This document shows positions 22,948-31,291 of a stretch of DNA of 64,000 nt, in pieces. Below the pieces are notes generated by a model that saw only the letters and a program-made list of their open reading frames with translations, had not been told where the DNA came from and did no database searches. A program made the translations under genes and the position numbers. How positions within the stretch are numbered: position 1 is the stretch's first letter; the number at the start of each line of letters is the position of its first letter. Source of the DNA: Denitrovibrio acetiphilus DSM 12809 (GTDB taxonomy: Bacteria; Chrysiogenota; Deferribacteres; Deferribacterales; Geovibrionaceae); the NCBI RefSeq assembly GCF_000025725.1, contig NC_013943.1, positions 620,001-684,000 on the forward strand, read 5' to 3'.

Positions 22948-24003
22948 ATGCGATTAAAGGAACTGCGCGAAGAGAGAGGCGTTTCCCAAGCCGAGCTTGG
23001 TGAGTTTCTTGGGGTGTCGAGGCAAACAATTGCAGCATGGGAGAACGGGGACAGAGAACCAAGCGTGCTTCAATTTTCAAGAATATGTAAGCTGTTAAAA
23101 GTATCACTAGAGTTATTGCTTGACGAAGAACATAGCGCTGAACCTGTTCTGCTTTTTAGAGCCGATAAACGAGAGTTATTGTCAAATGATATGCGCAGGA
23201 TATGTGCAACTAAAGCATATGATTATGCAAACATTGAAGCAATAGTGGGTGCCGTCCCAACCATTCCAATTACTCACCATCTGTATGAGTATGACGAAGT
23301 TGTTATTGAAAAGAAAGCCCTAGAAACGAGAGATTGGCTTGGGATTGAAGATGCGCCATTAGGTGATGTTTTGCAACTTCTTGAAGAAAAGGGTCTAAAA
23401 ATATTTGAAATACCTCTTGATGATGAAGTGTCAGGCTTTTCTGCTTATGACGAAGATCATGGAGGGGTAATTTATGTAAATTCAAATCATAGAATTGAAA
23501 GGCAATACTTTACAGCTTTACATGAGCTTGGACATATGATTTTTCACAAAAAAGATTACATCAAGAATACCGAACTCAACAAAGAAACATCTAAGATTCG
23601 AGAGAAAATTGCTGATCGCTTTGCAGGTGCTTTGTTATTACCAAGGGACATCGCTGAATCTGAACTTAGATTGTTTCGCAAAAAGTGGATTCCTAATCCT
23701 GTATTGCTTGACATGAAAAAAAGATATAAGGCAAGCATGCGGACAATACTGGTTCGTGCTGCTCAAGTAGGAATTATATCAAATGCTCTTTGTTTCAAGC
23801 AGATCAGAGCAATAGATGAGAAGTATGGCAAAAAGTCTGAAGCAGGAGATTTAGAAAAGAAAGAATTAAGACGGTTAAAGCGAATGGTATTCGTTGCTTT
23901 GGTTAATGAAGAAATCTCATCATCTAAAGCAGCCGAAATACTTGAAAGACCTTTATATGAAATAAAAGAAGAACTTGGTCAATGGCTTGAAGAGGGTGCT
24001 TGA
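22948..24003 (+). CDS. XRE helix-turn-helix / ImmA-IrrE metallopeptidase fusion
   Basis: A 351-residue protein. Residues 1-58 are a Cro/CI helix-turn-helix ('LKELREERGVSQAELGEFLGVSRQTIAAWENGDREPS') and about 150-270 an ImmA/IrrE peptidase domain with the zinc motif HELGH (192-196) and downstream 'EKIADRFAGALLLP'. Such fusions cleave or release repressors, or serve as antitoxins. It is followed by a PIN-like gene overlapping its stop (TGATG), so the two act together, probably as toxin-antitoxin or stress switch. AGGAGG precedes the ATG. Confidence 0.85.
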   Translation: MRLKELREERGVSQAELGEFLGVSRQTIAAWENGDREPSVLQFSRICKLLKVSLELLLDEEHSAEPVLLFRADKRELLSNDMRRICATKAYDYANIEAIVGAVPTIPITHHLYEYDEVVIEKKALETRDWLGIEDAPLGDVLQLLEEKGLKIFEIPLDDEVSGFSAYDEDHGGVIYVNSNHRIERQYFTALHELGHMIFHKKDYIKNTELNKETSKIREKIADRFAGALLLPRDIAESELRLFRKKWIPNPVLLDMKKRYKASMRTILVRAAQVGIISNALCFKQIRAIDEKYGKKSEAGDLEKKELRRLKRMVFVALVNEEISSSKAAEILERPLYEIKEELGQWLEEGA

Positions 24004-24488
24004 TGGTTTTACTTTCCGATGCGAGTATAATAATTGATTTAGAGTATGTTAACGCATTAGACCACTTACCGAAGGTATGTGAATGTGAAGTACTTGATGT
24101 TGTTTTAGAGGAGTGCGATAGTCCAAAGCAGCCGGGACTAGTTGATAAAATATACAACTCTGACATCAAAGTAATTGAAACGAGTATGAGCTTGCTGAAA
24201 AAGGCCATTTTGTTTGATGCTAAACACCTTAGCCAGCAAGATAAAATGATTTATATGTATGCGGTAGAAAACCTGCGCACAGTTTTAAGCGGTGATAAAG
24301 CATTAAGAAATACTTGCAAAGAGAACGATATAGAGTGTCATGGACTTATCTGGCTGATGAGAGAATTCGCTGAAAAGGGCCTAGTTATACCAGAAGAAAT
24401 ATGTAAATGGTTTCCAATATTTCGTAAACTTGGCAGAAGGTTGCCCAGTGATTCAATTACAGAACTACAAGCCAAATTAGGGTGTTAG
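24003..24488 (+). CDS. PIN-like toxin partner of the ImmA protein
   Basis: A 161-residue protein of probable PIN ribonuclease type. Acidic residues fit the fold: D near the start (LLSDASIIIDLEYV), E/D in 'VLDVVLEECD', and 'VLSGDKALRNTCKENDIECHGLIWLM', the usual late PIN segment (T/S-x-D-xx-L-r..a...gi...Gtl). ATG at 24003 overlaps the stop codon of the HTH-ImmA gene. It would cleave RNA under control of the partner. It resembles the phage-island family of PIN proteins next to ImmA regulators. Confidence 0.7.
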   Translation: MVLLSDASIIIDLEYVNALDHLPKVCECEVLDVVLEECDSPKQPGLVDKIYNSDIKVIETSMSLLKKAILFDAKHLSQQDKMIYMYAVENLRTVLSGDKALRNTCKENDIECHGLIWLMREFAEKGLVIPEEICKWFPIFRKLGRRLPSDSITELQAKLGC

Positions 24489-24491
24489 TTC

Positions 24492-24508
24492 GTCACAGTA
24501 TTTGTCAC
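24492..24508 (+). repeat. GTCAC direct-repeat pair, right end of element 1
   Basis: GTCAC at 24492 and 24504, 12 bp apart. If the IS256 copy and its target duplication are removed, the pair lies about 101 bp upstream of the attachment repeat at 25888. The same distance is seen at 2545 (GTCAC pair, 102 bp) and on the minus strand at 42276 (GTGCC pair, 99 bp). Probable integrase arm-type sites. Confidence 0.5.
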
Positions 24509-24569
24509 ACTTAAAGCGGTCTTGAGCGGATATGAGCGGTGGAAACCCGTTGGAATAGGGGGCACAGAA

Positions 24570-25856
24570 GAGCGTGTAAATAAAAGTGTGTAAACGTCGT
24601 ATGTGTTAAACTAACATGCGAGGTTTATGATGAAATTAGACAAGGACAAACTGAAAGAACTGCTTGCTGAAAGCGATGTAAAAACCACAGAAGACCTTCA
24701 GGTGTTTATGCGTGACATGATGAAAGAAGTCATAGAAACGCTCTACGAAGGTGAGCTTGAAGCCCATTTAGGCTATAAGAAACATGAACCGAACGTAAGT
24801 GACGGCAACAGCCGTAACGGTCGTTCTTCCAAGAAAGTACAATCACAAATGGGCGAAATGGAACTCGAAGTACCCCGTGATCGCCTATCAACCTTTTCGC
24901 CTGAAATAGTCAAGAAACGCCAGACAGATATATCAGGCATTGAAGCTAAAGTAATTTCCATGTATGCCAAGGGTATGAGTAACCGTGACATCAAAGAGCA
25001 CATCTTTGATATCTACGGTCATGAGCTATCGCCGGAGACAGTCAGCGTTATTACAGACAAGATTCTCCCACAGGCTAAAGAATGGCAGAACAGAGCCTTG
25101 GAAGAGATATACGCCATCGTCTTTATGGACGGCATGGTTTTAAAGATGCGTGTGGACGGAGCTGTTCGCAACGTCACTATCTACTTTGTGATCGGCATCA
25201 GCATGGAAGGTCATAAATCCTGTCTGGGGCTATATCTTGCCGAGACAGAATCCGCTAAATACTGGCTGACAGTTATGAACGAGCTAAAGAACCGTGGAGT
25301 ACAGGATATTCTTATCTTTGCCGTAGACAACCTCAAGGGCATCTCAGAAGCTATAACAGCCGCTTTTCCACAGTCTGAGATTCAGAAATGCGTAGTCCAT
25401 CAGATACGCAACTCTCTCCGCTTTGTGCCCTGGAAGGAGCGTAAGACTGTGGCTGCTGACCTCAAGAAAATCTATGCCGCAGCGACCGAGGAACAAGCCA
25501 GAGCTGAGCTGGATGCCTTTGCTGAGAAGTGGGACAGCAAATATCCTAACATCTCGAAATCATGGCGGAACAACTGGACTGAGCTTTCTACGTATTTCAA
25601 ATATTCCAAGGAGCTCAGGAAACTGATTTATACCACGAATCCGGTTGAGAGCTTCCATTCTGCCATCAGGAAATCGACTAAAGGAAAGGGAGCCTTCCCG
25701 ACGGAAGACTCCCTTGTAAAGCTCTTATATTTAGCTATTTTAGGTATCGAAAAGAAATGGACTATGCCAATCAGGGATTGGGGTGTAATATACTCACAGC
25801 TATATATCAACTATGAAGACAGAATTACGACTTTACACAGTTAATATGACAGGCTC
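24570..25856 (+). mobile_element. IS256-family element, complete (copy 2)
   Basis: A 1287-bp element with ends GAGCGTGTAAAT and ACAGGCTC-type inverted repeats, flanked by an 8-bp target duplication GCACAGAA (24562-24569 and 25857-25864). It sits in the right end of element 1, between the PIN gene and the attachment repeat. Confidence 0.95.
24627..25844 (+). CDS. IS256-family (mutator-type) transposase
   Basis: A 405-residue transposase. The DDE core includes 'AIVFMDGMVLKMRVDG' (first Asp), 'ILIFAVDNLKGISEAI' (second Asp), 'QKCVVHQIRNSLRFV' (the C/D-x2-H motif) and 'IYTTNPVESFHSAIRKSTKGKGAFP' (Glu). It is identical or nearly so to the copy at 54216-55433. ATG with an upstream CGAGGTTT site. 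Confidence 0.95.
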   Translation: MMKLDKDKLKELLAESDVKTTEDLQVFMRDMMKEVIETLYEGELEAHLGYKKHEPNVSDGNSRNGRSSKKVQSQMGEMELEVPRDRLSTFSPEIVKKRQTDISGIEAKVISMYAKGMSNRDIKEHIFDIYGHELSPETVSVITDKILPQAKEWQNRALEEIYAIVFMDGMVLKMRVDGAVRNVTIYFVIGISMEGHKSCLGLYLAETESAKYWLTVMNELKNRGVQDILIFAVDNLKGISEAITAAFPQSEIQKCVVHQIRNSLRFVPWKERKTVAADLKKIYAAATEEQARAELDAFAEKWDSKYPNISKSWRNNWTELSTYFKYSKELRKLIYTTNPVESFHSAIRKSTKGKGAFPTEDSLVKLLYLAILGIEKKWTMPIRDWGVIYSQLYINYEDRITTLHS

Positions 25857-25887
25857 GCACAGAACTGCATAGGGGCTCAGAGATTGA

Positions 25888-25959
25888 GTTCAAATCCTTT
25901 CACCCCGATTACTTAAGGATTCGACTGAAGCGGCTTCCCAAGAGCCGCTTTTTTATTTG
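25888..25959 (+). other. Attachment-site repeat, copy 2 (tRNA 3'-end core)
   Basis: Identical to 2647-2718, including the AAGCGGCT / AGCCGCTT terminator at 25928-25950. As with copy 1, the bases before it (AGATTGA) do not complete a tRNA T-arm, so this is a junction between two integrated elements rather than the original target gene. Immediately after it is a direct repeat GGTGC at 25958-25962 and 25969-25973, 11 bp apart, in the place where copy 1 has GTCAC repeats. Confidence 0.8.
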
Positions 25960-26198
25960 GTGCATTTCTGGTGCATTTTCTTCTTATGTATGTCAATAAT
26001 ACTTATCAAATCGCACTTTTTGTAATGCTTCATTTGTTCAAAATTGAGTGGCGTTGGTATGGTGAAATGTTTTACGCCTATCCTTATATTGAATACGTTA
26101 TCAAATAAATCTAACTGCTCAGGAATTTTATATTTTGGCTCAGTAGTACTTAGATTATTCATTATTTTTAATACAGAAACAATATTGTAAATTGACAT
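25953..26198 (-). CDS. Hypothetical protein, possible continuation of 26168 gene
   Basis: An 81-residue frame (start MSIYNIVSVLKIMNNLS) ending at the edge of the attachment repeat with 'KKKMHQKCTK'. It overlaps the end of the gene at 26168-26941 by 31 bp. The C-terminal 'QLLLHYICQF' of that gene and the 'HMSIYNIVSVLKIM' reading here look like one interrupted helix, so both may be a single gene of about 330 residues broken by a frameshift. No family recognised. Confidence 0.45.
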   Translation of the reverse strand: MSIYNIVSVLKIMNNLSTTEPKYKIPEQLDLFDNVFNIRIGVKHFTIPTPLNFEQMKHYKKCDLISIIDIHKKKMHQKCTK

Positions 26199-26941
26199 AT
26201 GTAATGTAATAAGAGCTGCATGTTCTGTTCATGAGACCAGTTTAAGCTTACTTTTTCAGAATAAATTCCCCTATCTCCTTTTTCTTCTATAGAATATTTA
26301 AGGTCTTTAATTTTAAAAAATGTTGTTCCGTATTTTGAGCTTCCAAGAGGAACAAATTTAGAATCTTCTATTCTTTGATCTTGGGTAGATTGTCTTGCTA
26401 TAGATAAAGAAAAACCACCGTGTCTGACACGTAGCCCGTGCTTTAGACTGTTGTATTCATCAATAAATTTTTCGTCTAAAAATAATTCTATGCTTAGCCT
26501 CTTCCAGAAGTTAGCAAATAAGTATGCTATCTTATTATTATCCTCATTGTTTGTAGAATAGGGTGAAAATATTGCTTCAGATATATCTTTCCAAGAAGCA
26601 GTCTTGATGTTTAAGATAGTGAAAATATCTTCGTTATTATTTAATTTTTGTATTAGATGTCTCAGCTCATTATTTTTATATTTTGATATCCATGCGTAGA
26701 CACAGTTTGGAGCTTGTATAAAAGCACCTAGTAGAGCGTAGAATGTTTCAGCAGCCTGAAATAGAGCAGTTCTGATTGCAACTGAAGCTAATTGCTCCTG
26801 TGGGTTATCTTTGAAAGCCTTATATAGAAAATTATAGTATTCTGGATCAATGCTATTTAGAAAGAATTTGTTTTTTGCTTCTATATTATCTTCCCAAAGA
26901 CAATATGGTTCTTCATTTACAAGAAATACTGAGTTTTTCAT
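26168..26941 (-). CDS. Hypothetical helical protein, HEPN-like appearance
   Basis: A 257-residue protein. The segment 'FFLNSIDPEYYNFLYKAFKDNPQEQLASVAIRTALFQAAETFYALLGAFIQAP' and 'FLDEKFIDEYNSLKHGLRVRHGGFSL' are helix-rich. The 'YNSLKHGLR' motif is seen in uncharacterised proteins that resemble HEPN or RloC-like helical folds, but I cannot assign it. It may be frameshifted near its end (see 25953). It sits between the attachment repeat and a DUF4143 ATPase, all on the minus strand. Confidence 0.55.
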   Translation of the reverse strand: MKNSVFLVNEEPYCLWEDNIEAKNKFFLNSIDPEYYNFLYKAFKDNPQEQLASVAIRTALFQAAETFYALLGAFIQAPNCVYAWISKYKNNELRHLIQKLNNNEDIFTILNIKTASWKDISEAIFSPYSTNNEDNNKIAYLFANFWKRLSIELFLDEKFIDEYNSLKHGLRVRHGGFSLSIARQSTQDQRIEDSKFVPLGSSKYGTTFFKIKDLKYSIEEKGDRGIYSEKVSLNWSHEQNMQLLLHYICQFTILFLY

Positions 26942-27068
26942 AACTCCTCCATAATATTTTATTATATCATGGGGTTATAAATTGTTCGAGTCGGTTACAG
27001 AGTGGTGGCAACTGTGCTCGAGTGTGTTTAAGGTTAATTTTTATATTTGCTTTGTCTTATGGTTCTAT

Positions 27069-28283
27069 TTAGGTTCCTAGATATATTGGCACTGCATAAA
27101 GCTTTGTTCCGGCATGTTCGCCGAAGCTGAGAACTTTATTGCCGTTGTACATAACGTAACCTGTTTTCAGCAGTCCTTTTGCTGACTCTGCAAAATATTT
27201 GATGTGTTTGAAATCTGACATGGTTACAGTTTTTGCACTCTTTATCTCTATGGCAGAGAGTGAGCTTCCGTTGTCCAGTATAAAGTCTATCTCTTTACCG
27301 TCAGATGTACGGTAAAAGCTGATCTCTACTTTGTTTTTTGCATATGTGTTGGCTTTCAACAGCTCTGAGTACACAAACGATTCATACAACATGCCTTTAT
27401 ACTCAGAATTCATTAGTTGTTCGGTCTCAGTTATTCTGAGCAAGTGGCAGAGGATACCAGTATCACAAAGATAGACTTTTGGAGTCTTGGTGAGGCGTTT
27501 AAGCTCATTCCTGAAATATGGTGTAAGGAAACCTATCTGGTATGTGTTTTTAAGCAGAGATAAGTAGTTATCAAGAGTCTTGTTATCAATGCCTGTTTCT
27601 TTTGAAATATCTGCCTTGTTAGTCAGGTTTGCACTTCTGAAAGCCAAGCTCTTGTACAGACGCATAAAGCTGTCCAGATTTCGTATATCGCCTAAATCCC
27701 TTGCGTCTCTTTCGATGTAGGTTGATATGTATGAACTGAACCAGAGATAGAGTATCTTTTGTTCTTCTATGGTTTGAACCTCAGGGAAGCCACCCTTGAT
27801 AACGTGTTTTGGGAAATCAATTTCTTTTACCTCAGTAGGAAGCTTATCTAAAAGAAGAAGATCAATGAGATTTGTGTCCTTCTCATAGCATTCCGCAAGG
27901 TTGAAAGGGTAGAGGTCTATAATTCCTATTCTGCCTGCCAGAGAGTCTGAAATCTCTTTAAAACCCTGTAAATTAGATGAGCCAGTGAGTATGAATGTGC
28001 CTGCTGTTCTGTCGTTATCAATATGCTCTTTTATAGCGACAAATATTTCAGGAACTTTCTGTACCTCGTCTATTACTACAGGCTTTTTAAGTGACATGAT
28101 AAAGCTTTTCGGGTCGGCTTTGGCACTTTCGTATGTGGTTATATCATCAAAAGTTACATAGTTATCAATTCCTAAATCCATAGCAAGTGTAGATTTACCG
28201 ACCTGCCTTGCTCCTGTGATGAGAATTGAAGGAAAATGCTTGATATACATTAGTATATCTTTCTTTAATGCCCTTTTTATCAT
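27069..28283 (-). CDS. AAA-family ATPase with C-terminal DUF4143 domain
   Basis: A 404-residue ATPase of the 'AAA_14-DUF4143' type. Walker A is GARQVGKST (about residues 24-32), Walker B 'KPVVIDEVQKVPEI', sensor 'FILTGSSNLQGFKEISDSLAGRI'. The C-terminal part has 'KGMLYESFVYSEL' and 'ISFYRTSDGKEIDFILDNGSSLSAIEIKSAKT', a restriction-endonuclease-like PD-(D/E)xK arrangement (E-x..-D-F-..-E-I-K). The cellular role of the family is unclear; members are scattered in accessory DNA. Start at 28283 has ACAGGAACGTAAT upstream. A 10-bp inverted repeat flanks the promoter. Confidence 0.85.
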   Translation of the reverse strand: MIKRALKKDILMYIKHFPSILITGARQVGKSTLAMDLGIDNYVTFDDITTYESAKADPKSFIMSLKKPVVIDEVQKVPEIFVAIKEHIDNDRTAGTFILTGSSNLQGFKEISDSLAGRIGIIDLYPFNLAECYEKDTNLIDLLLLDKLPTEVKEIDFPKHVIKGGFPEVQTIEEQKILYLWFSSYISTYIERDARDLGDIRNLDSFMRLYKSLAFRSANLTNKADISKETGIDNKTLDNYLSLLKNTYQIGFLTPYFRNELKRLTKTPKVYLCDTGILCHLLRITETEQLMNSEYKGMLYESFVYSELLKANTYAKNKVEISFYRTSDGKEIDFILDNGSSLSAIEIKSAKTVTMSDFKHIKYFAESAKGLLKTGYVMYNGNKVLSFGEHAGTKLYAVPIYLGT

Positions 28284-28288
28284 ATTAC

Positions 28289-28332
28289 GTTCCTGTAAAA
28301 TATAGGAGTATAGTACCATAAATTACAGGAAC
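28289..28332. promoter_or_regulatory. GTTCCTGTAA / TTACAGGAAC inverted repeat
   Basis: Perfect 10-bp inverted repeat at 28289-28298 and 28323-28332 with a 24-bp centre, immediately upstream of the DUF4143 ATPase start. The centre includes TATACTCCTATATTTT-like promoter bases, so it may be an operator. Confidence 0.5.
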
Positions 28333-28448
28333 TTGCTAGTTGGTTCTAAAGTTATCTTTTTTGTTGGAACACCAATAATTCTTGGCTACATTTATATTCA
28401 GCAAAAGCGTAATAAATAATTATACCTTATATCGACATGGTTGTTGCT

Positions 28449-28662
28449 AAGTTGCCGCAACTTGTATGCTCAAAGTTATAAATTTAGGGTTAAGTTGCGG
28501 CAACTTAGTGCGTAAATGTGCTTATTTTGGTTGCTGGTTGCGGCAACCATAAAGATGTCCATCCAGTGTACAAAAATGTACATCTGGCAATGTACATTTT
28601 GTACATTCATGTATGCTTTTTTATGGTAAGTAATTGACAGATAAGGCTTTGGTGGATGTACA
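28449..28662. repeat. Palindrome array (AAGTTGCGGCAACTT and TGTACA)
   Basis: Three long palindromes of one type: AAGTTGCCGCAACTT (28449-28463), AAGTTGCGGCAACTT (28492-28506) and GGTTGCGGCAACC (28536-28548). They are followed by five TGTACA sites (28567, 28577, 28591, 28600, 28657). The stretch 28333-28664 has no gene. It lies downstream of the RHH-like gene on the minus strand and may be an operator or segregation/replication site for a DNA-binding protein of this island. Confidence 0.65.
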
Positions 28663-28664
28663 TT

Positions 28665-29006
28665 TTATGCATCATCATTATTAATATAATTCATATTTAA
28701 TTCTGTTCTTCGCTCAGAATGTTTATTGATAGCATTTTTTATAGTACTAAAATCATTATCGCTGAGTTCACTGTTGTTAATCAATCGCATCAAGACAAAG
28801 ACAGCCTCTCTAATTTCTATCGTTTCTCTTAATAAGGTTTCTTTGTATTTAGTGTCACTGGTTGTGTCGTACTTGAAATACTGATCGTATGTTGTACGAA
28901 TGCATATTCTGATAGCCGTCGAAATTGAGTTTGAATTTATTTTGTCCATTATGCTTTTAAGCTGCTTTGAATATATACCTGGTATTCTGCATGAAATCTG
29001 CTGCAT
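28665..29006 (-). CDS. Small probable DNA-binding protein
   Basis: A 113-residue protein immediately after the second integrase (1-nt gap). The N-terminus (MQQISCRIPGIYSKQLKSIMDKINSNSISTAIRICIRTTYDQYF) has a beta strand followed by two helices, suggesting a ribbon-helix-helix fold. The rest is helical. Its closeness to the palindrome array 28449-28662 makes it a candidate to bind those sites. Assignment is tentative. Confidence 0.55.
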   Translation of the reverse strand: MQQISCRIPGIYSKQLKSIMDKINSNSISTAIRICIRTTYDQYFKYDTTSDTKYKETLLRETIEIREAVFVLMRLINNSELSDNDFSTIKNAINKHSERRTELNMNYINNDDA

Positions 29007-29007
29007 A

Positions 29008-30180
29008 TTAATTGCTCCTTATTAGTTGATTTTTCTGAGTTTTCTTTTTAATGAAGAGCTTGCCGCCTTTTCTGCCAACAGTTTTGTCTATCCTGTTTCC
29101 ATATCTTCGTAAGATCATGTCTAGCGTTTTGTGACCTAACATTTTCTTCAGCCAGTTAATGTTTTCCCCTACATCTAGCATGAGGCATGCGAAAGTATGT
29201 CTTGTTTGATAAAGAGTTCTGTATTTGATACCTAAAGCCTTAAGGCATGGCTTCCAGTATGTTTTTATAATATTGTCAGTTTTGTTGAATGGTTTGTTTT
29301 CATATGTCAGGAAGAGCCATTCTGACTTCATGTAAGTGAATTGTTTGTGGTAGGATAGGTACTCGTCTAACTCTGTTAAAATGTCTACTGTACGGCTATC
29401 TGCTGTCTTGGTACGGTGCTTTAACTTGCCTGCTGTGATTGTCCTGCTTATCGTGATTGTGTGACTATTGAAGTCGATATCGCCCCACTGTAACCCCATT
29501 ATTTCACCAGTTCTCATGCCTGTGAAAAAAGCTACAGCGAAGAATGCCAGCATGTTTGGATGGTGGCTTTTCATCCAGTTGAGAATCATTGTAATTTCTT
29601 CCAATGATAAGGGGTCGACTTCAACAGAGGAAATGTGAGGGAGTTTCACAGACGTGCATGGGTTCTTGGGAATCAGATCATCTTCCACAGCAGCAGAAAG
29701 TATGGAAGAAAGTACACCAACATGATTTTTAAGTGTCTTTGGTGAGACTTCAGAGTTCTTAATGTAGGTTCGGATATGAGCTGGTTTAATATCACAGATA
29801 GACATGTTTTCGAATGTGGCTAACAGGTTATTGATCGATGACGTGTAGGTTATAAATGTTGCATGGCTGAAGACAGTTTTTTGTGAGTCTAACCACAAAA
29901 TAGCGTATGTGCCGAAGCTGATTTGAGGTGAACTGTCAGCCATCGGTAATGCTTTAGCAACTCTAGATTCTGGAAAGTATTCTGCATACTTAAACGTTTT
30001 ATCGTCTATCTTGCATTCTAGTTCGTGAAGCCAGCCAGCCGTTGATTTGCATTGTCTGCACTTGCACCCATTTTTGCCTGTCTCACAAAAGAAAGGTGTT
30101 TTTTCATGTCTACGTACTCCAAGATATTGAAAGTAAACATACAGCCTGTTTTTCTTGCCTCTGGCGTGGATAGTTCCCAT
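29008..30180 (-). CDS. Tyrosine-recombinase integrase, second copy
   Basis: A 390-residue paralogue of the integrase at 2672-3871, with the same Cys-rich start ('CETGKNGCKCRQCKSTAGWLHELECKIDDKTFKYAEYFPESR'), Arg in 'FFTGMRTGEIMGLQWGDIDF', 'TRHTFACLML', 'LGHKTLDMILRRYGNRID' at the end. It is preceded by its own excisionase-like gene. Unlike the first, it does not end in an attachment repeat but 3 kb away from one, so either the element has been rearranged or it uses a different site. Confidence 0.9.
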   Translation of the reverse strand: MGTIHARGKKNRLYVYFQYLGVRRHEKTPFFCETGKNGCKCRQCKSTAGWLHELECKIDDKTFKYAEYFPESRVAKALPMADSSPQISFGTYAILWLDSQKTVFSHATFITYTSSINNLLATFENMSICDIKPAHIRTYIKNSEVSPKTLKNHVGVLSSILSAAVEDDLIPKNPCTSVKLPHISSVEVDPLSLEEITMILNWMKSHHPNMLAFFAVAFFTGMRTGEIMGLQWGDIDFNSHTITISRTITAGKLKHRTKTADSRTVDILTELDEYLSYHKQFTYMKSEWLFLTYENKPFNKTDNIIKTYWKPCLKALGIKYRTLYQTRHTFACLMLDVGENINWLKKMLGHKTLDMILRRYGNRIDKTVGRKGGKLFIKKKTQKNQLIRSN

Positions 30181-30189
30181 AATTTGCTC

Positions 30190-30426
30190 CTAAAGGCTTG
30201 CGAGTTTGGGTGCGAAGTCTTTCCTGATCTGCGGGTAATAGAAACGAAGAATCCGTTTCTCTCTGATGTAATGCACTTCCTCTTTGAACTTCATGGATTT
30301 TACAAAGTTGTCGATGGTCTGAGTGCTTACACAAAGCTCTTCAGCAAGCCTTTTCTTGTCCATAAAGTCTGGCTTTGATGGCTCATAGTATTCATTCACG
30401 ATGATGTTTCTTTCTGCTTTTTCCAT
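30190..30426 (-). CDS. Excisionase-like helix-turn-helix protein, second copy
   Basis: A 78-residue protein 9 nt upstream of the second integrase, parallel to 3900-4130. 'KKRLAEELCVSTQTIDNFVKSMKFKEEVHYIREKRILRFYYPQIRKDFAP' shows the same wHTH with R-I-L-R-F-Y-Y wing end. It begins MEKAERNIIVNEYYEPSKPDFMD. Probably an excision or regulatory partner of the integrase, translated just after the replication-type gene (4-nt gap). Confidence 0.75.
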   Translation of the reverse strand: MEKAERNIIVNEYYEPSKPDFMDKKRLAEELCVSTQTIDNFVKSMKFKEEVHYIREKRILRFYYPQIRKDFAPKLASL

Positions 30427-30430
30427 GTTT

Positions 30431-31270
30431 TCACCTGTAGATAAGTTCTGAAAAATCTATAAGAGTGGTTGTAAAACTGAGGCTGGAATTTGCGAAAAAA
30501 TCCAGTATCTCTTGATCAGAGATGTTTCGTTCTCTGGCGTCTTTTATGTATCTTAAGAGTTGGCTTTTCTGAGAATTTATAGCATCAGTTGCATTTTCGA
30601 ATATGTTTGTCGCTATTGGGTCATTATTGAAGCTTTCATCAAACTCGTTAAGGCTCATTTCTAGCTGGTTGATCATGAGTGTAGATTCGATTGTTTCAGG
30701 TTTAAGTAGATACATGAAAGTAGGGCGGAAACCGTCATGTTTCTGGCCTGTAAGATGCTTATCGATAAGACATGTTTTGAAATAGGCTGATGGCGTTGTT
30801 TGTTTTGAATCCAGAGTGGATATTGCTAAGCTGACAGCTTCCATTGAACGCTTGCTGATTGTTTCTGGATTTACATATCCAAAAGAATCGCCACAGTTGC
30901 TGTTGTATGCATGCAAGAATTCTTGGATAGTATCATCATCAGCTTTTTTAGAATTATTTAATTTATTATTATTCTTATTATAGTGCTTGTCGTTTTCCAA
31001 TCGATCTGCGGTTTGAATAGCATTTCTCAATACCGATATCGCAGGTTGAAATTTATCATAGTTACAAATAGTTATGATAGTTTTTTTATTGTCTGATTCC
31101 TTGTTGATCATGTGGTCGTTTTGCAGTTTATCGAAAAAAGTACGTAGACGTGATTTTTTCCAGCCAAAATCCTTCATGAGAGTGCTTTCAGTGGTCAGAA
31201 GTTGCCCTCTCTGAAGCTTAATATGCTGATGAGGGTAATTAGCGTAACCTTCTTGGTAGTATGTGTTAAA
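30431..31270 (-). pseudogene. 3' part of a DnaD-like phage/island replication protein, split by IS21
   Basis: The C-terminal portion of a gene whose beginning is at 33899-34011. From 'TYYQEGYANYPHQHIKLQRGQLLTTESTLMKDFGWKKSRLRTFFDKLQNDHMINKESDNKKTIITICNYDKFQPA' onwards it is the winged-helix region usual in phage replisome-organiser proteins; later residues form DNA-binding or helicase-loading helices. The IS21 at 31271-33898 interrupts it after codon about 36. Joining both parts and removing one TTAAA duplication restores the frame ('WFHLLF-NTYYQEGYANYPHQ'). Confidence 0.85.
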
Positions 31271-31291
31271 TGCTCGTAGCGGCGTGACTCG

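Noticed and set aside
25860-25915. Complete tRNA gene upstream of the attachment repeat
   Set aside because: Only the T-loop, 3' T-stem strand and acceptor match. The preceding bases cannot form the T-arm, and no anticodon arm is seen.
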